The notes: generated by a model not told the origin, from the letters alone. Numbered from the stretch's first letter, positions 35,808-47,885 are shown. The stretch: DNA of 64,000 nucleotides from Malaya genurostris (GCF_030247185.1 NC_080571.1:46665002-46729001), one strand, 5' to 3'. Numbers and translations: made by a program.

Positions 35808-36038
35808 CACACTTAAAAAAAAACCTGTGATTTTACATCTTATTAAATGCACATAAATGGAGCGTCACAGTTCACGCAAATTTATGTCGAAGAACATTTA
35901 ATATTGTGTCGAAAACTCCATGATATGAAATTCATTGAAATAAAAAAAAAGAATATTGGTAGCAACCACCGCGACTTGAACCGAGAATCATCGTATGAGG
36001 GATTGAGTCACCTGTGAAATTCAAATTTTTTTGGAGTG
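35808..36038. repeat. TA-flanked MITE, deleted copy, with known empty site
   Basis: Flanked by TA (35806-35807 and 36039-36040). Ends CACACTTAAAAAAAAACCTG and TTGGAGTG invert. Related to 14061-14498 but lacking its middle, including most of the tRNA-like part. Copy A of the host repeat has the undisturbed site CAGTGTAGTGAAAATC at 3193-3208, with a single TA at 3198-3199. Confidence 0.85.
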
Positions 36039-36661
36039 TAGTGCAAATCTAAGATAATTTAAGCAGTTTTTTGCAATTTTCACAGTTCTAAATTCGCCAC
36101 AGTGTTTAAAATCGTTTATATCAGTATTTAATATTTTAGAAAATTATACAATTTGGCCCTTCTGGGATGCCAGAAATTAATCCCGTACAGCATTTTGGTA
36201 TGAAAAAAACAAATAAATAAAATGAAATAATCGACATCAAAATTCTCTACGATGCCATTTAGAACCATAATTTTATACCCAAAGAATTATGCGAAATTTT
36301 ACTTCACTATACTGTATACGGCCCATTTTGCAACCAGTTGTAGTTTGTAGTAAATTTTCTGCAGATTTGCTATTGAAAATGCATAGCATCGACTCAGAAG
36401 CCATTCATTTCGAATTAGACTGTCGTTGTCATCGTGTTGATTATGGTGCAATCGAAGAATCTCCAAGCGAAATACAAAGCTTGTTACCGCAAACAGAAGA
36501 AGCAGGAAACTCCAACAGAACACATATCAGTTTCGCATTCATGGACACCAGGTCATCCTGGAAATAGAAGACGGAAGTCAGCGGTATCCATCGGAAGTCA
36601 ATGGTATCCATCGGAATTTGAAGTCAACTCGTCACTCTTCATCACGAACGCCTTCATAAAA

Positions 36662-36677
36662 GGTTCTTTTCAGAACC
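36662..36677 (+). terminator. Histone-type 3' stem-loop (copy B)
   Basis: Identical to the one at 3387-3402, including AAAA before and ACCACCA after, although surrounding DNA has diverged. The preservation of 16 of 16 bases in both copies is notable but the sample is two. Confidence 0.6.
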
Positions 36678-36935
36678 ACCATTTTTTTTATCATAAGGAA
36701 CTATACTGGTTATTTCGTAATATTTGTGTGTCAGAATGTTTAATGTAACTAATCTGTACTGTAGTTTAGGTGTATCGTTTCAAAATTCTAGTAGTGTAAA
36801 AGGGCAAAACTTGCACAACTCACACTATCGATCAACTAATCTATATTCAGAAGTATAAAGTAAGAGTGTCATTTTTATTCGTATTCACGACATCCAGTTA
36901 TGTCTCCGACATTACACACCTATACTTTTTCTTAC

Positions 36936-37317
36936 AGAAATCTCCAGATTCCGTGATATTCGCAAAAACAACTGTTTATTGAATAGAAATAGAAAAATTT
37001 GTTCGGACCTAATCTCACAAACTCTACAAATCCTGGTTATTCTGTAGTTCTGGAACCGATTATTATTATCCACAACAAATTAAGGAATTCCGTAGGAAAC
37101 TGTAAGACTTTCCTTTTGAACCTACAAGTTTGTGAAAATTTGAACGGAATAGCCGAAGTTGAAACAGTTTTGAACGTAGTTAAACCAATACTTACTATCT
37201 CATTCTCTATTTCGATTACACCAATTAAACGAAATCTAACAAACGAAACGAACCTGCGTTTCTGTTACTTCTGCATATGTAAGTCAAGCTAAACAGCATG
37301 AATCAACATGTAGTAGG
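36936..37317. other. AT-rich spacer
   Basis: Nothing recognised; a 97-codon plus frame (36999-37292) has no family likeness. Confidence 0.3.
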
Positions 37318-37707
<390 letters not shown>

Positions 37708-37722
37708 GACATCACTACACAA

Positions 37723-37926
37723 AGCAAAGTCTTGGCATAACATTCCTTTTGTGGAATTTGGCCTTCCTGTTTCAACAGACTTCGCAACCGATTCTTAGTG
37801 TACAGAATCATTGCATGGCTAGTACTATGGATCCTACTGACACTAAGAATCCTTCCAAGTCGGGGCTCGAACATACGACAACTGGCTTGTAAGACCAGCG
37901 TCCTATGCATTGAACCGCCAACCTGG
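37723..37926 (-). repeat. tRNA-derived SINE with 15-bp target duplication
   Basis: Minus strand: CCCAGGTTGGCGGTTCAATG, ACGCTGGTCTTACAAGCCAG, B box ATGTTCGAGCCCC, GTCAGTAGGATCCATAGTAC, then a body ending AGACTTTGCT. GACATCACTACACAA stands on both sides (37708-37722 and 37927-37941), a clear LINE-type target-site duplication. SINEs of this kind are transcribed by pol III and copied by LINE enzymes in trans. Other copies: 7797, 19340, 44865, 61432, 63780. Confidence 0.88.
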
Positions 37927-37941
37927 GACATCACTACACAA

Positions 37942-38732
37942 CGTGTGCGAAATAGAACAAAGCACGCCTTGTTCGTTTCGTGTTTTCTTCTTCTTTCGGT
38001 GTTGTACTCTACATGGCGATTTGAAAACTTTGACACTCAGCGCCCTGTAACTGCGGAACCGGAAGTCGGATCCGGATGAAATTTCACAGTAGGTTTAAAG
38101 ACAATATGAACTTCAATTCAAATCAAGATTTGTGAAAATCGGTTCAAGCATCGCAGAGAAATCGAAGTGAATTCAGTTTTAGGAGTTTTTATTCTTCACT
38201 TTCGGTGCTCTCGAAACAGAAAAAGAGGGGACCAGTAGTGCCGAATTAAGTTTTCATGCCCACAAACTAACAGCTCTGCAAACTAGAAGAATTTATCAGA
38301 CAGTTTTATGGGATTTGTACCTGTTGTTAACCATCGTTCGTGGAAAAATACTAATAAAATTGGTAATTTTCCACTTATCACGCTTTAGTTCTGGAACCGG
38401 AAGTCGGATCCAGAAATTTTTAGGATTGTATAAGTCGGAACCGGAAGTCGGATCCACAAATTTTTAGGATACTATAAGACCTTTCATTTAAATCTTTGTT
38501 TGCGAAAATCGGTTGAGTCGTTCCAGAGATAATGCAGTGTAAACTTTTTCTCAAATTTTCACATATTACCATATAACTCCGGAACCGGAAGTCACACTCA
38601 AATGAAATTTAATAGTAAGCTTTGGGACCACAATACCTTTTATTTGAATCTTAGTTTGTGAAAATCGGTTCAGCCATCACTGAAAAAAGTGAGTGCATAT
38701 TTTTTTTCACTTTTTTGGAGTGCATATTTTTG

Positions 38733-38779
<47 letters not shown>

Positions 38780-38905
38780 GACATTTGCTCAGTTCGTCGA
38801 GCCGAGTGGAATGGTATATGACATTCAGCCCTCCGGGCCTCGGTTAAAAAGTCGATTTTCACAGTGATTGCATAGCCTTTCTATATAAGGAAGGCAAAAC
38901 CACGT
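37942..38905 (+). repeat. Modular GGAAGTCGG repeat, long copy 1
   Basis: About 960 bp made of three to four diverged units with the core GGAACCGGAAGTCGGATCC, CATTTGAATCTTAGTTTGTG and AAAATCGGTTCAGCCATC. A (CA)22 run (38735-38778) follows, then the end block CTCAGTTCGTCGAGCCGAGT, GGAATGGTATATGACATTCA, TTTTCACAGTGATTGCATAG and CCTTTCTATAT. The same order occurs at 61900-62915. No coding capacity. A non-autonomous mosquito-type repeat. Confidence 0.75.
38735..38778. repeat. (AC)22 microsatellite
   Basis: Pure dinucleotide run inside the modular repeat; at the matching place in the copy at 62015-62915 only a short ACACAC stretch is present. Confidence 0.95.
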
Positions 38906-38929
38906 CGGTTGAAAAGATACTTTTTTTTT

Positions 38930-39110
38930 AAACGCTTCAGTGTCAGTGATGATCAAGCTTTTTCCAGCAAACTTCTCTTTTGAATCCGAGAATAGAAAAT
39001 AGTCGCTGGGGGCTAAAACAGACTAAAATGGCGGGTGATGTAACAGTTCGAAATTTAAATCATAAAGTTTAACCATCATCCTGATGAAAAAGAGCTTGAA
39101 GCCCGGATAA
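38930..39110 (-). pseudogene. mariner catalytic scrap
   Basis: Minus strand with several frameshifts: NFELLHHPP then LAPSDYFLFSDSKEKFAGKS, the third catalytic aspartate block of a mariner transposase. Confidence 0.6.
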
Positions 39111-39736
39111 TGTCTATCAATCCATTTATTTGCTTACACAGTTTTTTTTTTCATTAAAGAAACATTGTTTTATCAACACATGATATTGCTTTCTTCATTG
39201 TTTCAAAAGTAGTGACGAACCGAATGTCATGAAATTGTAATGGAAGACATATGGAAGATGTTTTTATTGAACGCTAGATGAACTTTTAATTAGTAACGAA
39301 ATCTGTCTGTCAAATCGAAGATTTATTGACCGACGTTTTATTTACGACTAACAATTTTACGAATATTAATTTTATCAATATCTGGGCCATGTTAATTGGA
39401 AAATAGTTTGCTGCTGTTTAGCCAAAATCATAACTTCATATTCCATCTGTAGCTGTATTAATAATAAATTTTATGTAGATATAAGACATTTAACAAGTTG
39501 GTAGAAAATTTTTATGGCTTTTAGAGAAGTTTTAGAAATTTTTAGAGAAATGATTAAAAATGCTAGAAAAACTTCAAATTTTTTACTATAAAATGTACAA
39601 ACTCAGTGAAATCGTTATCGTTTTATTTTATTGTGTCATTTATTTGTTAGGCACCAACAATAGAAACATACTGTTCGCTTTTCCTTAATCGTATTCCCTC
39701 GAAGGTAATTAAAATAAATTTCAAGTTCGGCCACTA
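39111..39736. other. AT-rich spacer
   Basis: Nothing recognised. Confidence 0.3.
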
Positions 39737-40385
39737 CATGTATGCAGTGCAGTAAAACTTCATTCAATTCAATTGAAACATAATGTGAAACACACTGACG
39801 ATTTCTCTACTGCAGTAAACTTCACACTCTGACACATACAACGTTTGCTGACGGTCCGAACCGGCAGCATTCAGTTCTTCAATCGATTCTCTTCAAATCA
39901 AATCTCAGTTTAACCACCGTCAGTTGATCTCTTGAAGTAACAAAATATCTCTTTGAATAGTGTGAGAGCGGCCTTCAATAAGGTTTATGTAAACATTCGA
40001 ATTGGTTCAAATTTTAACCTTTTGGTCGTTCACCGGGGGGCGATATCAATTACAGAATACACATAAATTAATAGTTTCCTCCTTCAGTTTTCATTTTTAA
40101 TATCTTACTCCATTATAATTCTATTCATTCAAACTTGCTCGCTACCAAGAGCGAAGACAATTAAGGAGATAGACTATTTGGCACTTGAAACTGAGCAAGC
40201 AAAACTTCAAATGACTATGTACGACTATTCAACTGACGATGAATTCTGGGAGCTTCACTTGAAAATGGCAGCAAAAGTCATATGAATTTGTATCGATATG
40301 CTAACGGTTAGTGGCCATAAATTTCATTTTCATATGATATCATTCGATTGAAAATGAAATTTTACCGCACTGCATGTATGTATGT
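39737..40385. repeat. Candidate MITE with 20-25 bp inverted ends
   Basis: Left end CATGTATGCAGTGCAGTAAA then ACTTCATT; right end inverted ATGCAGTGCGGTAAAATTTC. Near the right end a perfect 13-bp hairpin (AATTTCATTTTCA at 40320-40332, partner 40349-40361). A GTAT run follows. No target duplication can be fixed with confidence. Confidence 0.5.
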
Positions 40386-41380
40386 ATGCTACATTTAAAT
40401 GTTAGTATGCTATTGTTTTGGTATTGGAGATACTTCAATTAGATATTACTTTGTTCATGCGGGTGACAATTTTAAGTATTCTGTTTTGCTATTCTAGCTC
40501 TTAATTCAACCTCACGAATATCACTTTAAGCTCGTTTGCTAGTTGGAAACAAAGGCATGATAAGTTACATTTTAATTTTATCTTACACCCTTTCATATAT
40601 TTGATATAATATTTCCCATCTAGCTGGTAGGATCGGTAATTTGAAAAATATAAATTTAATTCTTACACTAATAACCATCTGTGGTTGAACGGTCGAACTG
40701 GTGCTGGTATCTATTATCGTGAAATGAGTTCAGAGCAATATCATGCACTGGGTAGTTTCTGCACCGTATTTCAAGTAGAAATCTTTGTGATGCTCTTCGG
40801 AGTACAGAAACCGCTCTAAAAATGGTATTTGTTTCTACTCGAACAGCCTTATCTAGTGTCATTTTTTTCACTTTTCGCCTTCCACTCATCAGTGCATTAG
40901 CAGTTTATGTTAAACTGGTATTACAGTGTTTGGCTAAAAAAATTCCTTCTGTTCCGTTCACTACCATTTGAAAGTAAATGGTTCGCATGTTCACTCTAAC
41001 TAGCTTCCTTAAAAATCTTACCCTCAACTATTCAATACTTTCAATTTAAACACGATATTTTCAACCAAAAGATTTACTGAAATTTTCTCTCACATCTGGA
41101 TAAGCTTGTCGAAGATTAATTTGCTCTGATCTGTTTCCAGAGAGGTTTTTTTGAAAATGTGGCATGACGTCTAATTACCTGTCTGTTTATCATTCAGAGT
41201 TTACCACCCCATTAAGTATGCTCTAGCTCCCCGTTGTGGATTGTATGAAAGTGCTGCTCTAATTGGTATCTCCTATTTAGATCAGATTATCTCCAAACTG
41301 TCGCATTCACACAACTGCCAAAATTAAAAACAAAAGCCGACCCGTCAAGCTCTGCTGAAAAACCATTAAATCATTTCTCG
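40386..41380 (+). repeat. AT-rich DNA with hairpin repeat copy 3
   Basis: At 40880-40935 CACTCATCAGTGCATTAGCA, GTTTATGTTAAACTGG matches the hairpin repeat at 21590. The remainder is unassigned. Confidence 0.45.
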
Positions 41381-42480
41381 ATCAGCCGAAGTCAAGTTGT
41401 TAGAAAGTCCATTTTTCGACATTTATCCTGCACGACGACAGTGATATGCGAAATGAGGCCAGAATGCAGCATAGCAGTGTTGGCACTATCGGAGCCTAAG
41501 ATTTTTTTTGGCCATTTTGTCCAATCCGTTTTTATTCCGTGGCGTCGTCCAGCACGCAATGCTGCTGATTGCTCCGGTCAGTTCACAAGTATTCAGAGCA
41601 AGAAACAATAAAACGGAAAATCCTGATCATTTGCCAGAATTAAATGTCCAGATTTTTTTTCAAAGAATAAAGACATGGATACAGTTTTTGGCAGCAACTG
41701 GCAGTTGATGTTGCACTTCCGGACCTAACCGAGCCGAGGTTAGTGCCATCCAGCGGAGACGGCAGTTGGGATCAGCATGAGGAAGATGAGAAATCCGCAA
41801 AATTTAATCAATTCTATCTAAACAGTTCTGGCTTCCAGTTTGACCTGTTTGCACAGACTGAAAGTTTGTACAACTCATTTTGAAACTGCAGAAACTTCTC
41901 AACCTACAGGTGAGTACATGAATCATTCCTGGCATGAGATCGGTGCAAAAAAAAATACGGTAAAACCACCACACACCGAACTGTGTGCACCGGAGCAGAT
42001 AAGAAGAGTAAATTAATCAAACTTTTCTCTGGTGCCGGAAAATATTTTACCTGGCCACTGCGGTTCTGCCGAGGGAAAGGACAAGAACTTGGAAACCATT
42101 TTTCACCCTCGGATTCTCATGCACTCGTTGGCGTCGTTGGTTGTGCGGCGATAATGAAAAGTACACCTGAGCTGACAGACTGTCGACTTGGAGGGGGGAG
42201 AAGGAAATACCGTCGAGGGCAACTAGGCAAAAGTTTGCAAAAAAGCAATTTCATTACCACCCAACATTTTCGTCATTCCCCGTGTTGGTGGGTACATGGC
42301 ACTCACAGTTATCATAATTATCATCTTCATCGTCGTCGTCGTCGTTGTCGTCCTAGTCATCATCGTGTTCAGTAACTTGGTCACAGTCGTTACCATTTTT
42401 TTGTGACTCTCGTTGAAACTAGCTGTAGGGCAAAACTGTGTTTGGTTGAGTTTGAGACGAACTGCTTTACAACTTGTTGA
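41381..42480. other. Unique, GC-richer island without recognised gene
   Basis: Unshared with the rest of the window. The 130-codon plus frame 41983-42375 ends in His/Arg-rich low-complexity sequence and is unlikely to be real. Confidence 0.4.
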
Positions 42481-43993
42481 AAAGTTACTTCATAATGAAG
42501 ATACAACAGGTTTTGAATGTTACCAATGGGTTTGCCAAAAAATGAAATGAGCGTCAGAGTTGAGTTGGCAAATGTTTTATACCGAACTGAGCTGTGACAA
42601 TGATTGTAACGTACAATGCATTAATATTTCTATAAAAGATCACGTTGTTTAATTAAGATGACTTCAGTATTAACAACGAAAAATTTATTGAAAAGCTGAA
42701 TAAATGAAATTCACTTAAAATAAAATAAAGCGCACCGCACATGTGCATTATGTACCATCGGTAATATTATATTCTCATCTACTGTATGAACCGTTGTATC
42801 GTTTTTAGTTTTGAAATTATACTAATAAACTAGACGACTTTTTTTAACGGTTTTGCAAAATCGATTCAAGTGCTTAGTCGCTTTCCGACGAAGAATTATT
42901 CTAAATTTCAAGAAACATTCTCAAACAAATACCAGGTACACGATTTTTCCTTTAGGCCTTGGTGATTCAGAGAATAATGTACGGGACTCACAAACTAGCT
43001 AGCTGTCGTTTTTTTTTTAACCCACATGTGAAAGGATTCTTACTGTCAGTAAGACGGCCCAGAGCCGGTAGTTAAGGTCTGAGGCCAGTGTGTTTTAGGG
43101 TGTTTTAGAGGGCTATTTTCACGCTTCAAATCTGATTTTCTCAGAAACGGTGACGAATATAAAAAAAAACCGGACACACAATCTCTTAGAAAATTAGTTT
43201 AGATTAATCTGTGAAAATTTCAGAATGATTCATTGACGTTAGCGGTCGGGAAATTCTTTTTTCTGAAGGAAGAATTGCAAAGCTGAAAACGGCTATTTTC
43301 AACTTGTTCATTGAATATCTCGCCTACAAAGGCATGCATCAAAAATCTATCCTGACAATGTCTAGATAATTTAATTTAGATGCGATTAGTACTAAAAAAC
43401 ATAGGTGTTGTCGCGATAAAAATTAAGTGAACGTTATTTTTGTGAAGGTAAGTCGATTTGTATGAACGCGTCATTTTTTCTGCTCCAGTTTCCTGGTAAG
43501 AGAAATAAAATCGACTCAGAAAGGCTGCCAAACTAGGGGTAGCTTTATTGTGATGTAGTCAAACTTGTAACAGAAAATATCGAAACTTTCTTGGTCACCC
43601 TGCCACATCGAGAGTCATTTGACACATTTGCGAGAGAGCATGGAGAGATATGTAATACGCAGAGACACGTGGTTATACGCGACCTACTGGCCTCAGCCCA
43701 TAAATCATAAGGTTAAATTACATGATAAAACATTTTCGTTAACGTATTTAATAATTTAGTGAATTAAGCATTAAAAGATTAGGAATCGAATTCTTCAGAC
43801 TAATTTTAATCAGTATAACGAAAAATCGAAATCTGATAATCGTTATAGTATCATTCACCATTAGGCTTCTTCGTCTTTTTAATTTTTGGTTCTTCTACAT
43901 TGAAAATTTTCAAATTATAGTACTTTTAACGTGATTTTAGCGGTTTGTGTTGAAGTGCTTAGTCGCGCTAAATTGTAAATTGTTAATGAATGT
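42481..43993. other. AT-rich stretch, nothing recognised
   Basis: Contains blocks such as 43010-43330 that read like old repeats but have no partner here. Confidence 0.3.
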
Positions 43994-44240
43994 AGGAAAT
44001 CAGGAAAAGCGGTTGTCTCAGTCTTATAATACAAAAGAATATTGTTTACTATCCGACGTTTCGGCCCTTGGTGAAGGCCTTTTTCAAGAAAATTCGAATT
44101 TTTTTTTTTGGTAATGTACCATAATAAATTTTACAGCTTGCCTTGAAAAAGGTCTACACCAAAGGCTGAAACGTCGGACAACAAACAACATTTGTATATA
44201 TTACAAGGCTAAGACAGTCTTGGTTTCTCAAAATTATCAC
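43994..44240. repeat. Foldback element
   Basis: Imperfect inverted arms of about 90 bp. The best part is ATCCGACGTTTCGGCCCTTG, GTGAAGGCCTTTTTCAAG (44051-44088) against CTTGAAAAAGGTCTACACCA, AAGGCTGAAACGTCGGA (44142-44177). The spacer is about 53 bp and AT-rich. Non-coding. Confidence 0.7.
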
Positions 44241-44249
44241 CTCAGTCAA

Positions 44250-44856
44250 AATCAAGCATAATCAATAATAAGAAAGATAACTTCCCCATTTCCAGCAGAT
44301 TAATCATAATTATTATTAACAGAAATGACTCGAATCAACTTTTCCACTATTCTGATGTCCCATATTTGGTCTTGATTTTTATTTCTCTGACCTATGTTGT
44401 ATTTTCTAGTTTATATCAGTACTTCGTCTACTACTTTTTAGGCAACTTTGGTTCTATTCGTAAAAGTAGGGCAAAATAGTATAATTGAAGCGAAGAATTT
44501 TCAGATTTTTTACCGTCTTTGTCTCTTCGTAATTCCCTGGCGATTCGATTTTATGTTTTTGTTTTTCGGCTTCTCTTTCGTTCTGTCTTCTCTTTATTCG
44601 TTTCAAGCGTTTTAACTTCTTGTCTACTTTTTTTTGGCGTTCTGACTGATTTTTTATAGTTCAATACATGTTTCGGAGTTTGTTTCTTCCTTACCGAATT
44701 TATTACTATTAACTATTAGCTGTTTGATTTTCTGTATTCCGTTTTTTACCTTTCAGTTTTTTTCCTATGAAAAGTTAAGTTTTATATATTAGTTAGTTTT
44801 ATATATTAGTTTCTTTCTGTATTTCTATCTTTTTGCAATTAATCTTTTATTTGTCA
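44250..44856. repeat. Pyrimidine-rich low-complexity region
   Basis: Irregular TTTTTGTCTTTCTG-like words on the plus strand, similar in style to 49480-50125 and 30957-31010. No clean unit can be defined. Confidence 0.45.
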
Positions 44857-44864
44857 GTTTTCAT

Positions 44865-45064
44865 GGCCAAAATCTTGGTATTGCATTCCTTTTGTGGAAT
44901 TTTACCTTTTTGTTTCAACAGATTACGCAGCCGATTCATAGCATACATAACCATTACAGTGCTTCGATTCTACAGACACTAAGAATCCTTTCAGGTCGGG
45001 GTTCGAACATACGACAACCAGCTTGAAAGATCAGTGCCCTATGCATTGAACCACCAACCCGGGC
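44865..45064 (-). repeat. tRNA-derived SINE
   Basis: Minus strand: CCCGGGTTGGTGGTTCAATG, B box GTTCGAACCCC, body to AAGATTTTGG. An 8-bp direct repeat GTTTTCAT stands at 44857-44864 and 45065-45072, a probable target duplication. Confidence 0.82.
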
Positions 45065-45164
45065 GTTTTCATATTCGCTTTACACAAAAATATTAATTTG
45101 TGACTATCAACTCATTTGCTTGAAAATAGATTGACCAAATTAACACATATTTTCAAATGAATCG

Positions 45165-45475
45165 TTTTGTTTTCAATTTCATTAAGATCCGACTTTCGGT
45201 TCTGGAGTTATAGGGATGATACGTGTTAGAATGTTAAAATGTGCCACTTGATTTTCTCAGAGATGGCTGAACGGATGTATAACAAACTAAGATGCACTTG
45301 ATAACGCATATGACGTTATATACATTTTTAATTTCATCTGGATCCGTCTTGCGGGTTCGGAGCTACAGAGTGATATTGACTGAGTTTGAAGGGTTAACTG
45401 AATTTGAATGAGTGCATTTTTAGAACAAACGATTCAGTAAGTAGTACATTTACTTAGATTGGTGTTTTTATATGA
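45165..45475 (-). repeat. Modular GGAAGTCGG repeat, two units
   Basis: Minus-strand units around 45190-45215 (GATCCGACTTTCGGTTCTGG on plus) and 45335-45370 (CTGGATCCGTCTTGCGGGTT). Confidence 0.6.
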
Positions 45476-45484
45476 TCAGATTCA

Positions 45485-46520
45485 AATATAAGGCCCAGTT
45501 CGCTTGCATATCTCATCCAAGTCAGTCGATAAAACAAACCCGCTTACATTCGGGACGGAAGAAACCAAGTACAGTATTGTGTAGTGAACAATAGAACGAT
45601 CTAGAAATGGTAAACCAAACGAACAAAAGCTACCGCCGGTACGAACGAATACAATTATTGTTGACTTCAGGCAGTGCAAAATTCGACCTTCGATACGAGA
45701 ACTCTAAGGTTTGCTTATATAGCAAATGCATCTTGACATTAAACGTGTGCATTCACTTCAATGCAATAAGACTAATAATGTTGTTTACATCCAGTTTTAT
45801 AAAGAGTTGGATGCAATTCAATTCTTAAAAGACAATAACTATGTGCATTATGTGGAGAACGAAAACATCAAGTACAACATACCAGTATATATGGAAGATA
45901 GTGCTATAAAAGTGCATGATCTTCCCTCATGATCTGCATGATCTTCCCTCAAGCGTCATCGATCCTTATATTCGCAAAACCATGTCCCAATACGGAGAGA
46001 TTTTCTCTATTGAAAAAGAAAAGTGGAAGAATTTTTTTCCGGTATTCTAAATGGCGTACGTTTGTTACGCATGCGCTTGAGGAGGCCTATACCTTCTTAT
46101 GTGACATTCGGTCAGGATACATGAATACCGTGCAAATCACTTGTTACCTATGACAATCAGATGGTCACATGTCAATATTGCCAAAAAGCTGTGCACAACG
46201 GTAAGCCATGTGATAAACTGGACAAAGAGACAACTACACCAAAGGACAACGGTGCTTCATTCACACCAACCCTAAGTAACCCTAGTACAACTATAACAGC
46301 AGTTAACAACTTACCCAACGCCTGTGAAATAAATAACGAGTGTTCCGCCAATAACAGTGATGCCGAACCAATGGACGGGAGCGTGAAAAGCGAACCACTG
46401 CTTCCCCTTCATTCGCTAAATAACAGCGCAAGTGCCCTTCCTCCAAGATAAAATATTACAACAAGATCCAGCAAAAAAAATATTTTGTATTGTAAAACGG
46501 CCACGTTAAGCTTAAGTGCA
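45485..46520 (+). pseudogene. LINE 5' end with broken ORF1 (gag-like)
   Basis: A short 5'UTR (45485-45606) is shared with 22925-23102. ORF1 follows in three frames: LDIKRVHSLQ to KVHDLPS (45726-45932); after a small duplication of GCATGATCTTCCCTC, VDPYIRKTMSQYGEIFSIE and GILNGVR; then VTCQYCQKAVHNGKPC (46161 onwards), a CX2CX4HX4C zinc knuckle, and an acidic, Asn-rich tail ending at 46451. RRM-like region plus knuckle is the usual ORF1 plan of Jockey/LOA-like LINEs, where it packages element RNA. No ORF2 follows; the sequence ends in A-rich DNA and a modular-repeat scrap. Dead. Confidence 0.8.
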
Positions 46521-47668
46521 AAAGAGCCGAAGAAAAAAAAACTTTATAAAAAAGTAAGGCCCAACAATCGCTTTTTACTACTGTTAAATTCTATCGAGAA
46601 TCGACCTCTGGTTCCGAATTTACAGGGTAATTAGAATTAAAAATTTCAAACAGTAATTCAAGTTCTGGCGCATTCCTATTTATGTATCTTTTAATTTGGT
46701 GCCAAATCGAACTCACTACAGTCATGTTCGCCTTTCATTTCTGTTATCGTTATAAGTAGAGGTAAAAAAAATTAGAGGGTTGTATTCAAGACACGACCGA
46801 GCACAATAACATTAAAAATGAAACGTTTCTAGGGTCTTACAAAAATAAATACAAAAATAAAGATGAAAATGATGATGATACACTAAACTTCACTACACTT
46901 CAAAGTTACTTGAAAGCTCAATTTTAGATACAAACAACCTAAAGATTTAAACCTGAACAAATGAAACTATTTTATTTTATGATGATAATTTTCGAGAAAC
47001 GTACAAACTTATTAATTTGATTTGATTTATATCGTTTATTTACCTCCAGTTTTAACTTAATAATGGTCGTTCACTGGGTGGACTTATTAATTTTATAAAC
47101 AGTTAGTCGATCCAAGAGAATATTGTACCAGTAATCTCAGTAATGGTGTAATTTTATTAATCCTTCAAAATCGTCGATAATCTTTGGAAAGTGTCGGTAA
47201 ATAATATGGCAACAATACGAGGAAAAAAATATGTGAAACAGTCCGCATAAAATATTGTCCGCCTGTGGAACTCAATTATACTACTAAACCGAGGAGACCG
47301 CTTTTAGATAAGTTTCAGAATTTAATTTTGAATCTTTTGAAGCGTTCTTGTTCAGTCACATATAATGAAAGAGAAGTATCTGTGATTATCATCATCACAC
47401 AACTTTATACTGAATCCATTTTCGCGCCACCGTTTTGTTCGCATGAGAATTAAGATTTAAGTATGCAAACCGATCCATTGCCAAATTAAAACATTTTTAA
47501 GCTTACAATATTGAAGCTTTGGAATCATTTGAATAAGGAAAATCCATTAACAAATTATCGAGGAACAAGCGCTGCAAATTAGATCCGAAAAATCTATCGC
47601 CAATAATTCTAAATTGGCCTGATAGTTACCAGAGAACCAAAATTAAATACTCAATTCAAACAAATTTT
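46521..47668. other. AT-rich stretch
   Basis: A single GGAAGTCGG-type scrap lies at about 46590-46640 (CGACCTCTGGTTCCGAATTT). Nothing else recognised. Confidence 0.35.
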
Positions 47669-47885
47669 TCAATGGTATGCAACTGAAATATTCAAATGAC
47701 GTCATCTCATAAGTTTAAGTTAAATATTTCCGAATGGATTGGTTGTTGAATTATATAAATTCATCAACAAATGACTGAGTTATAAAATTATGACAGAAAA
47801 ATGTTACGCGATTAGTTTTGCATGTTTTAAATTGACACCCAGCCTCGGGAAGCGAAGTGTAAGGCATTTGTAATGGCAAAATCGA
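47669..47885 (+). repeat. Dispersed repeat flanking DD41D, copy 1
   Basis: Shares GGTTGTTGAATTATATAAAT, CATCAACAAATGACTGAGTT and GTAAGGCATTTGTAATGGC with 49178-49405 in the same orientation. Confidence 0.65.

Larger units (their letters stand above)
34993..36935 (+). repeat. Histone-associated dispersed repeat, copy B
   Basis: Diverged second copy of 2287-3645. Tandem TATA/initiator-like units occupy about 35360-35610 (GGTATAAAGCCTCAAACGCT, TCATTTGGACTTCAATCGTC). The first stem-loop is perfect here: AGCCATTCTAATGGCT at 35725-35740. The second, GGTTCTTTTCAGAACC, is at 36662-36677. Two differences from copy A: a TA-flanked MITE at 35808-36038, and about 400 extra bases at 36172-36570. That extra piece includes a frame with HSWTPGHPGN, which looks like an RNase H motif from a retroelement, and a 20-bp tandem duplication at about 36568-36610. 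Confidence 0.6.

Noticed and set aside
41983..42375. 130-codon plus frame
   Set aside because: No domain, ends in low-complexity His/Arg, no support from neighbours.
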